Shown one piece after another: positions 52,729 to 62,101 of a stretch of 64,000 nt of DNA. Every line of letters starts with the position of its first letter. The stretch's first letter is position 1. Under the pieces are notes generated by a model. That model was given only the letters and a program-made list of their open reading frames with translations, did no database searches and was not told the origin of the DNA. Both the position numbers and the translations under genes were made by a program. The stretch comes from Stakelama sediminis (GTDB taxonomy: Bacteria; Pseudomonadota; Alphaproteobacteria; Sphingomonadales; Sphingomonadaceae), in contig NZ_JACIJI010000008.1 of NCBI RefSeq assembly GCF_014199335.1, positions 35,159-99,158 on the forward strand, given 5' to 3'.

Positions 52729-52744
52729 ATACGGACGATCCGGC

Positions 52745-52936
52745 ATGGCCACCTATTCCGCATTCGCCAGAGATCACCTCCTGACGGGGCTCATCATTCT
52801 TGCCGGGCTCATTCTCGTCGCATCCGCGATCTTCTGGGCACTCAATCGGCGTAAAAAGCAGCGACGTGAAGCGGCGTGGCGGCTGAAACGAGCCGAGCAG
52901 GATCGAATCTGGCACGAACGCGGCTCGACAAAATAG
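52745..52936 (+). CDS. Small membrane protein
   Basis: 63 aa. One transmembrane helix (LLTGLIILAGLILVASAIFWAL) followed by a very basic tail with NRRKKQRREAAWRLKRAEQDR. Directly preceded by structured-leader copy 3. No known family. Confidence 0.6.
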   Translation: MATYSAFARDHLLTGLIILAGLILVASAIFWALNRRKKQRREAAWRLKRAEQDRIWHERGSTK

Positions 52937-52982
52937 CAACGCCGACTTTCCCATCCCTTTCCTTCAGAACAGGAATTTTTCC

Positions 52983-53093
52983 TTGATCCCTCAATATATA
53001 GTCGCGGCCGAATTGGCCGTCGCGCTTGTGCCGCTGATCGGTTGGATTATCGGCTATCTACTGTATTCTTCGGATTCCATCTCTGACTGGTAA
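52983..53093 (+). CDS. Possible 36-aa membrane peptide
   Basis: TTG start with AGGAA about 8 nt upstream; AELAVALVPLIGWIIGYLLY gives one hydrophobic helix. No similarity known. Low certainty because of size and start codon. Confidence 0.3.
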   Translation: MIPQYIVAAELAVALVPLIGWIIGYLLYSSDSISDW

Positions 53094-53170
53094 CAAACAG
53101 GAAAGCGCGTCAGAGCGATATAATATCGTTGCATAGACAGCTGAGACGGAATCCCAACCGTTATTCTTTC

Positions 53171-53197
53171 GTTAGAAACAATATGGCGATTTCTAAC
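53171..53197. promoter_or_regulatory. Inverted repeat in the NRPS operon promoter region
   Basis: GTTAGAAA-N11-TTTCTAAC: perfect 8-bp arms in an AT-rich stretch, 60 nt upstream of the first NRPS start codon. Candidate operator for the operon; no regulator gene is encoded with it. Confidence 0.5.
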
Positions 53198-53257
53198 CAA
53201 ATATAAACTGATATGCGCGGATAATGCGGGGTGTGGAAAACTTCGAAGGCTAAAGTC

Positions 53258-55069
53258 ATGGACGCCCCCTTTGACCGGCACATGCCATCGTCTGTCGCGG
53301 AGGCAATTGCTGCGCATGCAGCAGCGGGTCCTGGACGACCTGCACTAGTTGCTGATTGTGGCACGCTTGCTTACGATGAACTGAATCGGAGCGCCGATCA
53401 ACTGGCGAATTGGCTGGGTGGCCAGGGGGTTCGCTCGGGTGCGCTCCTCGGGTTGTGTCTGGAGCGGTCCTTCGATCAGATCATAGCGGCATTGGCCGCA
53501 TGGAAAGCGGGTGCCTCGTACCTGCCGCTCGATCCTGCGTGGCCCGACGCTCGGCTGCGTATGATCGCGCGGGAGGCGGAATGCGCACTTATCCTCGGGC
53601 GAGCCGACACTGTCGGCCGGCTGAGTGGTGCCGATGTCAACGTTAAGCTGCTCGATTGGGATGCAGTGGAAAAAGCCTCCGGTGTACCGGCGATTCCGAT
53701 GGACCCCGATCCCCTCGCCTATGTCATCTATACCTCGGGCACGACCGGGAAACCCAAGGGCGTCGAGATTACGCAAGCCAACCTGTCGCACCTTGTCGCC
53801 TGGCATAATAATGCGTTCGGCGTGACCGCCAGGGATCGCGGCAGCCATCTTGCCGGGCTCGGCTTCGACGCCGCAGTGTGGGAAGTGTGGCCGTATCTGG
53901 CCGCCGGTGCCTCCGTAGTGCTCGCGCCGGAAGAGGTACGCACCTCGGACTCGCTGCTGCGCGCATGGCTGCTGGTGCAGGGCGTGACGGTCGCCTTCGT
54001 TCCGACCCAGCTTGCGCAGGATTTGATTCGCGACGATTGGGCACGGGGAAGCGGCTTCCGCTATCTGCTGACGGGTGCCGACCGGCTGGTCGACCGGCCA
54101 GCGCCGAACCTCTCTTTTCAACTTATCAACAATTACGGCCCGACCGAATGCACCGTGGTTTCGACCTCGGCGATGACGCCACCGGGGGGCGACGGATCGG
54201 GCCTGCCCCCGATCGGACGACCGATCGGCCAGACCGTGATCCGCATCCTCGACAAGGACGGAAAGCCGGTCGAAATCGGCGCGCAGGGCGAGATCTTCAT
54301 CGGCGGGCCGCAGGTCGCGCGCGGCTATCGCGGTCAGCCCGACCTCACCGCCGAGCGGTTCGTCACCATCGAGGGCGAGCGCTTCTATCGCACCGGCGAC
54401 ATCGGCGCCTGCCGCGACGATGGGCAGTTCACCTTTCACGGCCGGGTCGATGATCAGGCGAAGGTGCGCGGCCACCGCGTCGAGCCTGAAGAAACCGCGA
54501 GCATCATCCGCGAGCATCCGGCGGTGCGTTCCGCTGCGGTTGTCGCGGCGCCTGCGGCGGACGGCGGCGACATGCTCGTCGGCTATATCGTCGCGGACGA
54601 GGAGGTTTCGGCCGAGGCGCTTCGCAAATATCTCGGCGAGACGTTGCCCGAATATATGATCCCCAGCGCGTTCGTGCGGATGGACTCGCTGCCGCTCACC
54701 GCCAACGGCAAGCTCGACAGGAAGGCGCTGCCCGAGCCGGGTGATGACAATGCGTTCGACAGCGCCGATTTCGCGGCGTCGGAAACGCCGGCGGAAGCGA
54801 AGCTCACCGAAATCCTTGAGGGCGTGCTCGGTCGCGGCGGCGTGGGCATCGACGACAATTTCTTCCTGCTCGGCGGTCATTCGTTGCTCGGGACGCAGGT
54901 CGTCTTGCGCGCGAGTGATGCCTTCGGAGTTGAGCTTCAGCTTCGCGACCTGTTCCAGGCGCCGACCATCCGCCAACTCGCCCTGCGGATCGAGGAAATG
55001 CTGATCGCGATGATCGAATCGATGAGCGACGACGAGGCCGAGGCACGTGCCAGCGGCACCGGGGGCTGA
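53258..55069 (+). CDS. NRPS loading protein: adenylation (Leu-type) and carrier domain
   Basis: 603 aa from ATG 53258. The A domain (about 15-515) has IYTSGTTGKPKGVEIT (A3), NNYGPTEC (A5), FYRTGDI (A7) and NGKLDRKAL (A10). Reading the ten binding-pocket positions by the GrsA scheme gives DAWFLGNVVK, the published Leu code. The carrier domain has the Ser at about 542 (LLGGHSLLG) for phosphopantetheine. There is no condensation domain, so it is a stand-alone starter or in-trans donor. Followed 16 nt later by the P450 gene, the layout of carrier-bound amino-acid hydroxylation. Confidence 0.9.
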   Translation: MDAPFDRHMPSSVAEAIAAHAAAGPGRPALVADCGTLAYDELNRSADQLANWLGGQGVRSGALLGLCLERSFDQIIAALAAWKAGASYLPLDPAWPDARLRMIAREAECALILGRADTVGRLSGADVNVKLLDWDAVEKASGVPAIPMDPDPLAYVIYTSGTTGKPKGVEITQANLSHLVAWHNNAFGVTARDRGSHLAGLGFDAAVWEVWPYLAAGASVVLAPEEVRTSDSLLRAWLLVQGVTVAFVPTQLAQDLIRDDWARGSGFRYLLTGADRLVDRPAPNLSFQLINNYGPTECTVVSTSAMTPPGGDGSGLPPIGRPIGQTVIRILDKDGKPVEIGAQGEIFIGGPQVARGYRGQPDLTAERFVTIEGERFYRTGDIGACRDDGQFTFHGRVDDQAKVRGHRVEPEETASIIREHPAVRSAAVVAAPAADGGDMLVGYIVADEEVSAEALRKYLGETLPEYMIPSAFVRMDSLPLTANGKLDRKALPEPGDDNAFDSADFAASETPAEAKLTEILEGVLGRGGVGIDDNFFLLGGHSLLGTQVVLRASDAFGVELQLRDLFQAPTIRQLALRIEEMLIAMIESMSDDEAEARASGTGG

Positions 55070-55085
55070 CACAAAGGGGGTTTCC

Positions 55086-56339
55086 ATGAACAGTCCCGCA
55101 CATCCGAAGGTCGCGCCCTTCGACCCCGGATTGAGCCTGTTTCAGCTGCTCGACCCGGCGGTCCACGCCGATCCCTATCCCTTCTACAAACGCCTGCGCG
55201 AGGAAGCGCCGGTGATGTGGGACCCGTTCATGCACACCTGGGTCGTCAGCCGTTATGACGACGTGATGGTCGTGCTGAAGGAATTTTCCGCCGACCGCAC
55301 GCCCGATCCCAAGAAGATGGAGGCACTGGGTCTGCCTTCGCTTGGCCCCGTCGCCGATCTGATGGCGCGGCAGATGTTGTTCCTTGATGCGCCCGCCCAT
55401 ACGCGACTTCGCAAGCTCTGCATGAGTGCCTTCACGCCGCGCCGGGTCGACGCAATGGAAGGCAAGATCCATGAGATCGCCCATTCGCTGATCGATGCCC
55501 AGATGGCGCGGGGCGAGATGGACCTGATAGCCGATTTCGCAGAGCCGTTCCCCGCGATCGTTACCGCCGGGCTGCTCGGCGTTCCGCTCGAGGATCACCG
55601 GCAGCTAAAGGCATGGTCTGCAACCTTCGCGGAGATGCTCGGCAACTTTCAGCACAACCCGGACCGCATCCACGGCGTGCTGCAATGCGTCGCCGACATG
55701 ACCGGCTATTTCCGCGATGCGGTGCGCGAGCAGGAGCGAAACCCGCGCGACGGCCTGATCCGCTCACTGATGGACGCCGAAGTCGATGGTCAGCGCCTGT
55801 CGGAAGAAGAGGTCATCGCCAATACCATCGTCACGATGGTCGGCGGACAGGAAACGACGACGAACCTGATCGGCAGCGGCATCCTGACGCTCACGCGGCA
55901 GCCCGACAAGCTGGCTCAATTCCGTGACAATCCCGACATCATTCAGAGCGCGATCGAGGAAATGCTGCGCTTTGAAACGCCCAGCCAGCACACGGCAAGA
56001 ATTGCACGCCATGATCTGGAAATGGGCGGGCAGACGATCCGCAAGGGTGAGGCGGTGATGGCGATCATGGCCGCCGCCAATCGCGATCCCGACCGTTTCG
56101 CCGATCCCGATACGCTCGATCTGACGCGCACCGACAACCGCCATCTCGCCTTCGGCTGGGCGGCGCATTTCTGCTTCGGGGCGGCACTGGCGCGGATGGA
56201 GGGGCGGATCGCCTATACAGCGCTGCTCAATCGGCTTGAGGACCTTCGCGTCACCTCGGACAATCTCGAATGGCGCACCAATTCTGGATTGCGCGGGCTG
56301 AAGGCGCTTCCCATCGCTTTTCGGGAGCGGGCGGCGTGA
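55086..56339 (+). CDS. Cytochrome P450
   Basis: 417 aa from ATG 55086. Heme loop LAFGWAAHFCFGAALAR with the ligand Cys at about 363, ExxR in the K-helix (EEMLRFETP), I-helix MVGGQETTTNL in place of the usual AGxxTT. No membrane anchor, so a soluble bacterial P450. Its place between the A-PCP and the C-A-PCP-TE genes is that of P450s that hydroxylate the amino acid while bound to the carrier; beta-hydroxylation of Leu is inferred. The stop overlaps the next gene (GTGA). Confidence 0.9.
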   Translation: MNSPAHPKVAPFDPGLSLFQLLDPAVHADPYPFYKRLREEAPVMWDPFMHTWVVSRYDDVMVVLKEFSADRTPDPKKMEALGLPSLGPVADLMARQMLFLDAPAHTRLRKLCMSAFTPRRVDAMEGKIHEIAHSLIDAQMARGEMDLIADFAEPFPAIVTAGLLGVPLEDHRQLKAWSATFAEMLGNFQHNPDRIHGVLQCVADMTGYFRDAVREQERNPRDGLIRSLMDAEVDGQRLSEEEVIANTIVTMVGGQETTTNLIGSGILTLTRQPDKLAQFRDNPDIIQSAIEEMLRFETPSQHTARIARHDLEMGGQTIRKGEAVMAIMAAANRDPDRFADPDTLDLTRTDNRHLAFGWAAHFCFGAALARMEGRIAYTALLNRLEDLRVTSDNLEWRTNSGLRGLKALPIAFRERAA

Positions 56340-59300
56340 ATGCGCAAGTCAATCTGAGCGATTCGAAACGCGCGCTGCTCGAAAAGATGATGCGCGGCGG
56401 CGGGGCGAACGCTGCCAAGCCACAGCAGATCGAACCGCGCGACCCGGAGGCGGTCATCCCCCTATCGGCCGACCAGCGTCAGGTGTGGCTCCACGCGATC
56501 ATGGCGCCGGACATGCCGCTTTATAATGAATCGATCACCATCCACCGTTTCGGCAGCTTCGATCGCGCGGCGATGGCGCGGGCGGTCAACGAGATACTGC
56601 GTCGGCACGAGGCATGGCGGACCGGCTTTTTCGAGGAAGACGGCGTTCTGGTACAGCGCGTGCGCGAGCATCGCGACATCGACCTGCCGTTCGACGATGT
56701 CAGCCACCTGCCCGAGGCCGAGCGCGACGCAGCCGCGCTGGAGATCGGCAGCGACGACGCCAAGCGCGCCATCGACCTGATCGAAGCGCCGCTTTTCCGC
56801 GCGCGGATCGTCAAGCTGGCTGAGGATAACCACCGGCTCTATTTCACCCTTCACCACATCATTTTCGACGGTGTTTCGATCTATCGCGTGATCGTGCCGG
56901 AACTCGCCGCGCTCTACGAAGCCTTCGCCGCGGGCAAGCCTTCGCCACTGCCCGAACCGACGCTGCAATATGGCGATTATGCGCTCTGGCAGCAGACGCA
57001 TCTCCAGTCGCCACCGGTCCAGCGTCAGATCGACTATTGGCGCAAGACGCTGGCCGATGCGCCGCCGAAGCTCGAACTGACCGGCGACCGGGTGAAGCCC
57101 GCGCGTCCGACCCATGCCGGATCGATGGAAACCTTCTTCATCCCGCTCGACCTCATCGAACGGGTCGACGCGACCAGCCGCCGCACCGGGATGACTCCCT
57201 ATATGCTGCTGCTGGCCGCCTATCATGTGCTGCTGCACCGCTATTCGGGCGAAGAGGACATCATCGTCGGCGGCGTCACCGACCTGCGGCGGCGCCCCGA
57301 ACTGGAGCGCGTCGTCGGCTATTTCCTCAACACCATCGCGCTGCGCGCACGCCCTCGCGGCGATATGAAATTCCGCGACTTCCTGAACGAAGTGCGCGAC
57401 AGCGTGCTGGGGGCGCTGGGCGCTAGCGAAGCGCCGTTCGACGAGGTCGTCCGCGCACTCGACGTCAAGCGCGAGCCGGGCACCCACCCGCTGTTCAACT
57501 GCCTGTTTTCGATCGAGCCGCCCGTCGACCCTTTCCCTGACGGCTGGGACCTGACCCAGATGGACGTGGTCGTCGGCGGCGCGAAATTCGACCTCTATCT
57601 CGAACTCGACGAGCGGCCCGACGGGATGCTCGGGCGTTTCCTCTATTCGACCGAATTGTTCGACGCCGCCACCATCCGCCGAATGATCGGCCACTGGCTG
57701 AGCATCGTCGCACGCGCGGCGGACGATCCCGACTGCTTGATCCGCGATATGCCGTTGCTGGGCGAGGCCGAGGAGGACCGGCTGGCGAGCGAGTGGAACG
57801 ACACCGCCGCGCCTGCGCCCGATCATCTGCTGCCCCAGGCGATCCGCGAACAGGCCAAGGCGCGGCCCGACAGCCCTGCGATCCGCTTCGGCGGCGAAAG
57901 TCTCAGCTATGCCGCGCTCGACGCGCGCGCCGACGCCATCGCCGCCGCGCTGCGCGGTGCGGGCCTCGGCACGGGCGACCTCATAGGCCTCTGCCTCAAC
58001 CGCTCGCCGGACATGGTCGCGGCGTTGATCGCGGTGCACCGCATCGGCGCCGCATATCTCCCGCTCGATCCCGATTTTCCCGCAGCGCGGCTCGATTACA
58101 TCGTCGGAGACGCCGGTGCCGCCGCGCTGCTGACCGAACGCGCGCTTGATGACGTGTTTCCCGGTTGCACGCTCCCGCGCCTGCTGGTCGACGACATCGG
58201 CGAAGCTCAAGGGCCAGCCCCGAGAGTCGACACCGCATCGGGCGACCTCGCCTATGTCCTCTACACCTCGGGTTCGACCGGCAACCCCAAGGGCGTCGAG
58301 ATCAGTCACGGCGCGCTCATCAACCTGCTCGACAGCTTCCGTCGCGAACCCGGCTTCACGGCCGAGGATTCGCTGCTCGCGGTAACGACGCTATCCTTCG
58401 ACATTGCCGGGCTCGAACTCTTCCTGCCGCTCATATCGGGCGGTGAGCTGATCCTCGCCCCGCGCGATACCACCAAGGATCCACGTGAGCTGATCGCGCT
58501 GATGGCCGAAGCATCGCCCAGCGTCATGCAGGCTACCCCCGCAACCTGGCGCGCGCTGGTCGAAGCGGGATGGCAGGGCCATCCAGCGCTGCGCATCTTG
58601 TGCGGCGGCGAAGCCTTTCCGCGCGACCTCGCCGAGCGGCTGCTGGCGCGCTCGGGCGAAGTCTGGAACGTCTACGGCCCCACCGAAACCACGATCTGGT
58701 CGACCATCGCGCGTATCCAGTGCGGCGATGGCCCGGTCCCGATCGGCCGTCCCATCGCAAACACGGCAATCCACATCCTCGATCCCGACCACAACCGCAT
58801 GCCCATCGGCCAGATCGGCGAATTGTGGATCGGTGGTGCCGGGCTGGCCGAGTGCTATCACGGCCGCCCGGACCTGACCGACGAGCGGTTCGTCACCATC
58901 CGTGGCGAGCGCCTCTATCGCACCGGCGACCTCGCCAAATGGCGACCCGACGGCACGCTGCTCTGCCTCGGCCGGGTCGACAATGACGAGAAGATTCGCG
59001 GCTATCGCGTCGCGGTCGAGGAGATCGAGGGCGCGCTCGCCAAACACCCAGCCATTGCCGCAGCCGCCGTGCGAAGCTGGCCAGACGCGTCGGGTGAACG
59101 CGCGCTTGCCGCCTATTTCGTGCCGCATGGCGATACGCCCGGCCGCGCCGAATTGCGTGGGCATCTCGCCAAAACCCTTCCAGAATATATGATCCCGTCG
59201 CATTTCGAGCTGCTGGCCGAATTGCCGATGACGCCCAACCGCAAGATCGACCGCAAGGCGCTGCCTAAACCCGGCGGCACCGCAGCAGCAGAGCTGATCC

Positions 59301-60325
59301 CGCCGCAGGGTGAGGACGAGGAACGGCTCGCCGCGATTTGGTGCGATCTGCTCGGCATCGAGCGGGTGGGTCGCGACGACAATTTCTTCGAACTGGGCGG
59401 CCATTCGCTGCTTGTCGCCAAGCTGCTCGTCGCCATCGAGCACGAATGGGGCCGCCGCATCGGCATGGCGGAAATCTTCCGCGCGCCGACGCTCAGCGCG
59501 CTCGCCGAACGCGTCGCGCGCAACGAGCAAAGCGATCTCCACGCCTTCGTCCCGCTTCAGCCCGAGGGCGACGGCATCCCGATGATCTGGCTCGACGGCG
59601 GTCTGCGCTTTCAGGCACTGGCGCAGGCGCTCGGCACCGAGCGGCCCTTTTTCGGCCTGCCCCTAGGCCCGATCCTCGACCAAATCGTCCATGACGATAT
59701 CCGGTTCGAGGAGATCGCCGCGGCGGTCGTCGCCGTCATCCGCCGCCACCGTCCGCACGGGCCATATCTGATCGGCGGCTGGTGCACCAACGGCATCCTC
59801 GCTTACGAAGTCGCGCGCCAGCTGCGCGCGATGGGCGAGGAGGTGCCGCTGCTCACGCTCGGCCATGCGATCAACCCGGTCTCGTTCCTGCGCATCACCC
59901 GCACCAGGATGCGCATGGCCAAGGCGCGCTACCATCTCGGCATGTGGAACCGATTGCCCGTGTCAGAACGGCTGTCCTACGCGCTCGACCGCGCAAAGGG
60001 CGTCCTCGAGGATGTCGGCGTTGCCGAAGCCGAGCATGAAAATGCCGAGTTCCGTCGTTTCACGCTGGCGCTAGAAAGCGCCGCTTATGGCTATGCTCCG
60101 CCGCGCTACGAAGGTGCGCTCGCGCTGTTCCAGCCTGCGGACCGGCTGAGCGTGCTCGACACCGAGCCGGGATGGCGCGAGGTCGCGGACGGGCCGTTCG
60201 AAATCCACGACATTCCCGGCAGCCATGACGACATGGCCGACGCCCCTAATGTCGAGATCTGGGCGGCGCGGCTGCGCGAGGTGATTCAGCGCGCACTCGG
60301 GGCGGAACGCGCCCGGGCGGCCTGA
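56336..60325 (+). CDS. NRPS module C-A-PCP-TE
   Basis: 1329 aa. GTG start at 56336 with GGGAG upstream and a 4-nt overlap with the P450 stop. The condensation domain has HHIIFDG at about 173-179. The A domain has YTSGSTGNPKGVEIS and NVYGPTETTIW; its pocket reads approximately DILQLGVIWK, closest to Gly codes. The PCP Ser is at about 1024 (ELGGHSLLV). The thioesterase has GGWCTNG, placing Cys (about 1150) where Ser normally sits, and IPGSHDD with the catalytic His (about 1297). Together with the Leu protein it predicts a modified dipeptide. Confidence 0.9.
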   Translation: MNAQVNLSDSKRALLEKMMRGGGANAAKPQQIEPRDPEAVIPLSADQRQVWLHAIMAPDMPLYNESITIHRFGSFDRAAMARAVNEILRRHEAWRTGFFEEDGVLVQRVREHRDIDLPFDDVSHLPEAERDAAALEIGSDDAKRAIDLIEAPLFRARIVKLAEDNHRLYFTLHHIIFDGVSIYRVIVPELAALYEAFAAGKPSPLPEPTLQYGDYALWQQTHLQSPPVQRQIDYWRKTLADAPPKLELTGDRVKPARPTHAGSMETFFIPLDLIERVDATSRRTGMTPYMLLLAAYHVLLHRYSGEEDIIVGGVTDLRRRPELERVVGYFLNTIALRARPRGDMKFRDFLNEVRDSVLGALGASEAPFDEVVRALDVKREPGTHPLFNCLFSIEPPVDPFPDGWDLTQMDVVVGGAKFDLYLELDERPDGMLGRFLYSTELFDAATIRRMIGHWLSIVARAADDPDCLIRDMPLLGEAEEDRLASEWNDTAAPAPDHLLPQAIREQAKARPDSPAIRFGGESLSYAALDARADAIAAALRGAGLGTGDLIGLCLNRSPDMVAALIAVHRIGAAYLPLDPDFPAARLDYIVGDAGAAALLTERALDDVFPGCTLPRLLVDDIGEAQGPAPRVDTASGDLAYVLYTSGSTGNPKGVEISHGALINLLDSFRREPGFTAEDSLLAVTTLSFDIAGLELFLPLISGGELILAPRDTTKDPRELIALMAEASPSVMQATPATWRALVEAGWQGHPALRILCGGEAFPRDLAERLLARSGEVWNVYGPTETTIWSTIARIQCGDGPVPIGRPIANTAIHILDPDHNRMPIGQIGELWIGGAGLAECYHGRPDLTDERFVTIRGERLYRTGDLAKWRPDGTLLCLGRVDNDEKIRGYRVAVEEIEGALAKHPAIAAAAVRSWPDASGERALAAYFVPHGDTPGRAELRGHLAKTLPEYMIPSHFELLAELPMTPNRKIDRKALPKPGGTAAAELIPPQGEDEERLAAIWCDLLGIERVGRDDNFFELGGHSLLVAKLLVAIEHEWGRRIGMAEIFRAPTLSALAERVARNEQSDLHAFVPLQPEGDGIPMIWLDGGLRFQALAQALGTERPFFGLPLGPILDQIVHDDIRFEEIAAAVVAVIRRHRPHGPYLIGGWCTNGILAYEVARQLRAMGEEVPLLTLGHAINPVSFLRITRTRMRMAKARYHLGMWNRLPVSERLSYALDRAKGVLEDVGVAEAEHENAEFRRFTLALESAAYGYAPPRYEGALALFQPADRLSVLDTEPGWREVADGPFEIHDIPGSHDDMADAPNVEIWAARLREVIQRALGAERARAA

Positions 60326-60326
60326 C

Positions 60327-61031
60327 ATGGGAGCGCTCGCCGCGAGCGATATCGGCAGCTTCCAAACGGGGCTGCTCGACCTGCGCGCGTCACCTGCCAC
60401 GCTTGACGTATGGGCAGCAACGCTGAGCGACGAAGAACGCGCGCGCGCAGCGCGATTCCAGCGCCCCAACGACCGCGACCGCTTTGTCGCCCGGCGCGCC
60501 GGACTCCGCGCGGTGCTGGCGAAGCATATCGGCGGCGACCCGGCGGCGCTCGATATCCACGCCGATGCCATGGGTAAGCTCTATCTATCCGACGCACCGG
60601 ACCTGCATTTCAACCTGTCGAGTTCGGGTGGCTTCGCACTGGTCGTTACCGCGGACACCCCGGTCGGATGCGACATCGAACGCCGCGATCCTGCGCTTGC
60701 CTGCCCGAAGGTCGCCGAACGCCTGTTCACCGATGCCGAGAAAGCCGAGCTCCACGCGCTGCCCGCCGATCTGTGGGTCTCCGGTTTCTTCAACTGCTGG
60801 ACGCGCAAAGAAGCCTATGTGAAGGCGCTAGGCCAGGGGCTGTCGCTGCCGCTCGACTCGTTCGGCGTCTCGGTCGACCCTCGCGCGCCAGCCTGTTTCA
60901 CCAGCGCCGCGCCGGGATGGGCGCTTTGCTCGTTCGAACCAGCGCCGGGCTATCAAGCGGCGGTGGTCGCCGGGATCAGCGCTTCGCGCGATCCCGAAAT
61001 GATCCCGCGCTCATCAGGTCGCCGATTCTGA
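60327..61031 (+). CDS. Phosphopantetheinyl transferase, Sfp type
   Basis: 234 aa, starting one nt after the NRPS stop. The Mg/CoA motif GCDIERRD is at 114-121, and FFNCWTRKEAYVKALGQGL contains WTRKEA (158-163). It activates the two carrier domains of this operon. The last nine or so residues (IPRSSGRRF) are encoded by DNA that is antisense to an integrase remnant, so the natural C-terminus may have been replaced by recombination. Confidence 0.92.
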   Translation: MGALAASDIGSFQTGLLDLRASPATLDVWAATLSDEERARAARFQRPNDRDRFVARRAGLRAVLAKHIGGDPAALDIHADAMGKLYLSDAPDLHFNLSSSGGFALVVTADTPVGCDIERRDPALACPKVAERLFTDAEKAELHALPADLWVSGFFNCWTRKEAYVKALGQGLSLPLDSFGVSVDPRAPACFTSAAPGWALCSFEPAPGYQAAVVAGISASRDPEMIPRSSGRRF

Positions 61032-61156
61032 TTTTGACCAGATCACAGCCTCGCAATTTGCTGTCGATGGCGAGATCGAACAGGGCCCGGTCGCACAAAC
61101 GTTTATGTTCGTCGAGATAGAAACGGATCGCCCAGATATCGCGAGGCTTCAGCGGG
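61003..61156 (-). pseudogene. Integrase (tyrosine recombinase-like) remnant
   Basis: 51 codons reading PLKPRDIWAIRFYLDEHK, then RALFDLAIDSKLRGCDLV and KIRIGDLMSAG. This matches the N-terminal core segment of a site-specific integrase family widespread in alphaproteobacteria. The 5' part is cut by the IS end at 61157; downstream similarity ends inside the tail of the Sfp-type gene. Confidence 0.8.
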
Positions 61157-61195
61157 TGAACCGCCCCGGGATTGCCGGAGGCCATTCGGCTTAAA

Positions 61196-62101
61196 TTATG
61201 CTGCCATGGGAGTGGCGTCCAGCATGGCGTAGTAGCGCTCCTCGGCTTCGGCGGGTGGGATATTGCCGATCGGCGCGAGGAGGCGCCGGTTGTTGAACCA
61301 GTCCACCCATTCGAGCGTGGCATATTCAACGGCTTCAAAGGATCGCCACGGTCCCCGCCGGTGGATGACCTCGGCCTTGTAAAGACCGTTGATTGTCTCA
61401 GCCAAGGCGTTGTCGTAGCTGTCTCCAACACTCCCTACCGACGGCTCGATCCCGGCCTCGGCAAGTCGCTCGGTATACTTGATCGACACGTATTGGCTGC
61501 CGCGGTCGCTGTGGTGGATCAGGCCACCACGATGGACAGGGCGCCGATCATGGATCGCCTGCTCCAGGGCATCCAGCACGAAGCTGGCATGCGCCGTCCT
61601 GCTCACCCGCCAGCCCACGATATAGCGGGCGTAGACGTCGATCACGAAGGCCACGTAGACGAACCCCGCCCAGGTCGCGACGTAGGTGAAGTCCGACACC
61701 CACAGCATGTTCGGCGCCGGAGCATGGAACTGGCGGTTGACCTGATCGAGCGGACACGGTGCCGCCTTGTCGCTGATCGTCGTCTTCACAGGCTTGCCAC
61801 GGATCACGCCCTGCAAGCCCAGATCGCGCATCAGTCGTTCCACCGTGCAGCGGGCAATATCGAAGCCCTCACGCTGCATCTGCCGCCAAACCTTGCGCAC
61901 GCCATAGACCTTGAAGTTGGCGTCGAACACGCGCCGAACCTCGGGCTTCATCGCCTCGTCACGCTGAGCACGTGACGACAGGCGCGACGGATCGCGACGT
62001 TGTGCCACACGCTCATGATAGGTGGATGGGGCGATCGGCAAAACCCGGCAGATCGGCTCGACCCCATACTCACTCCGATGCTCATCAATGAAGCTGGTCA
62101 T
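61196..62101 (-). CDS. IS3 transposase OrfB (DDE)
   Basis: 301 aa. DDE integrase core: [12 protein letters not shown] (first Asp), [11 protein letters not shown] (second Asp), and the Glu in [20 protein letters not shown]. The HTH_21-like start is [20 protein letters not shown]. Overlaps orfA by 4 nt (ATGA); no A6G slippery motif was seen near the overlap. Confidence 0.95.
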   Translation of the reverse strand: MTSFIDEHRSEYGVEPICRVLPIAPSTYHERVAQRRDPSRLSSRAQRDEAMKPEVRRVFDANFKVYGVRKVWRQMQREGFDIARCTVERLMRDLGLQGVIRGKPVKTTISDKAAPCPLDQVNRQFHAPAPNMLWVSDFTYVATWAGFVYVAFVIDVYARYIVGWRVSRTAHASFVLDALEQAIHDRRPVHRGGLIHHSDRGSQYVSIKYTERLAEAGIEPSVGSVGDSYDNALAETINGLYKAEVIHRRGPWRSFEAVEYATLEWVDWFNNRRLLAPIGNIPPAEAEERYYAMLDATPMAA

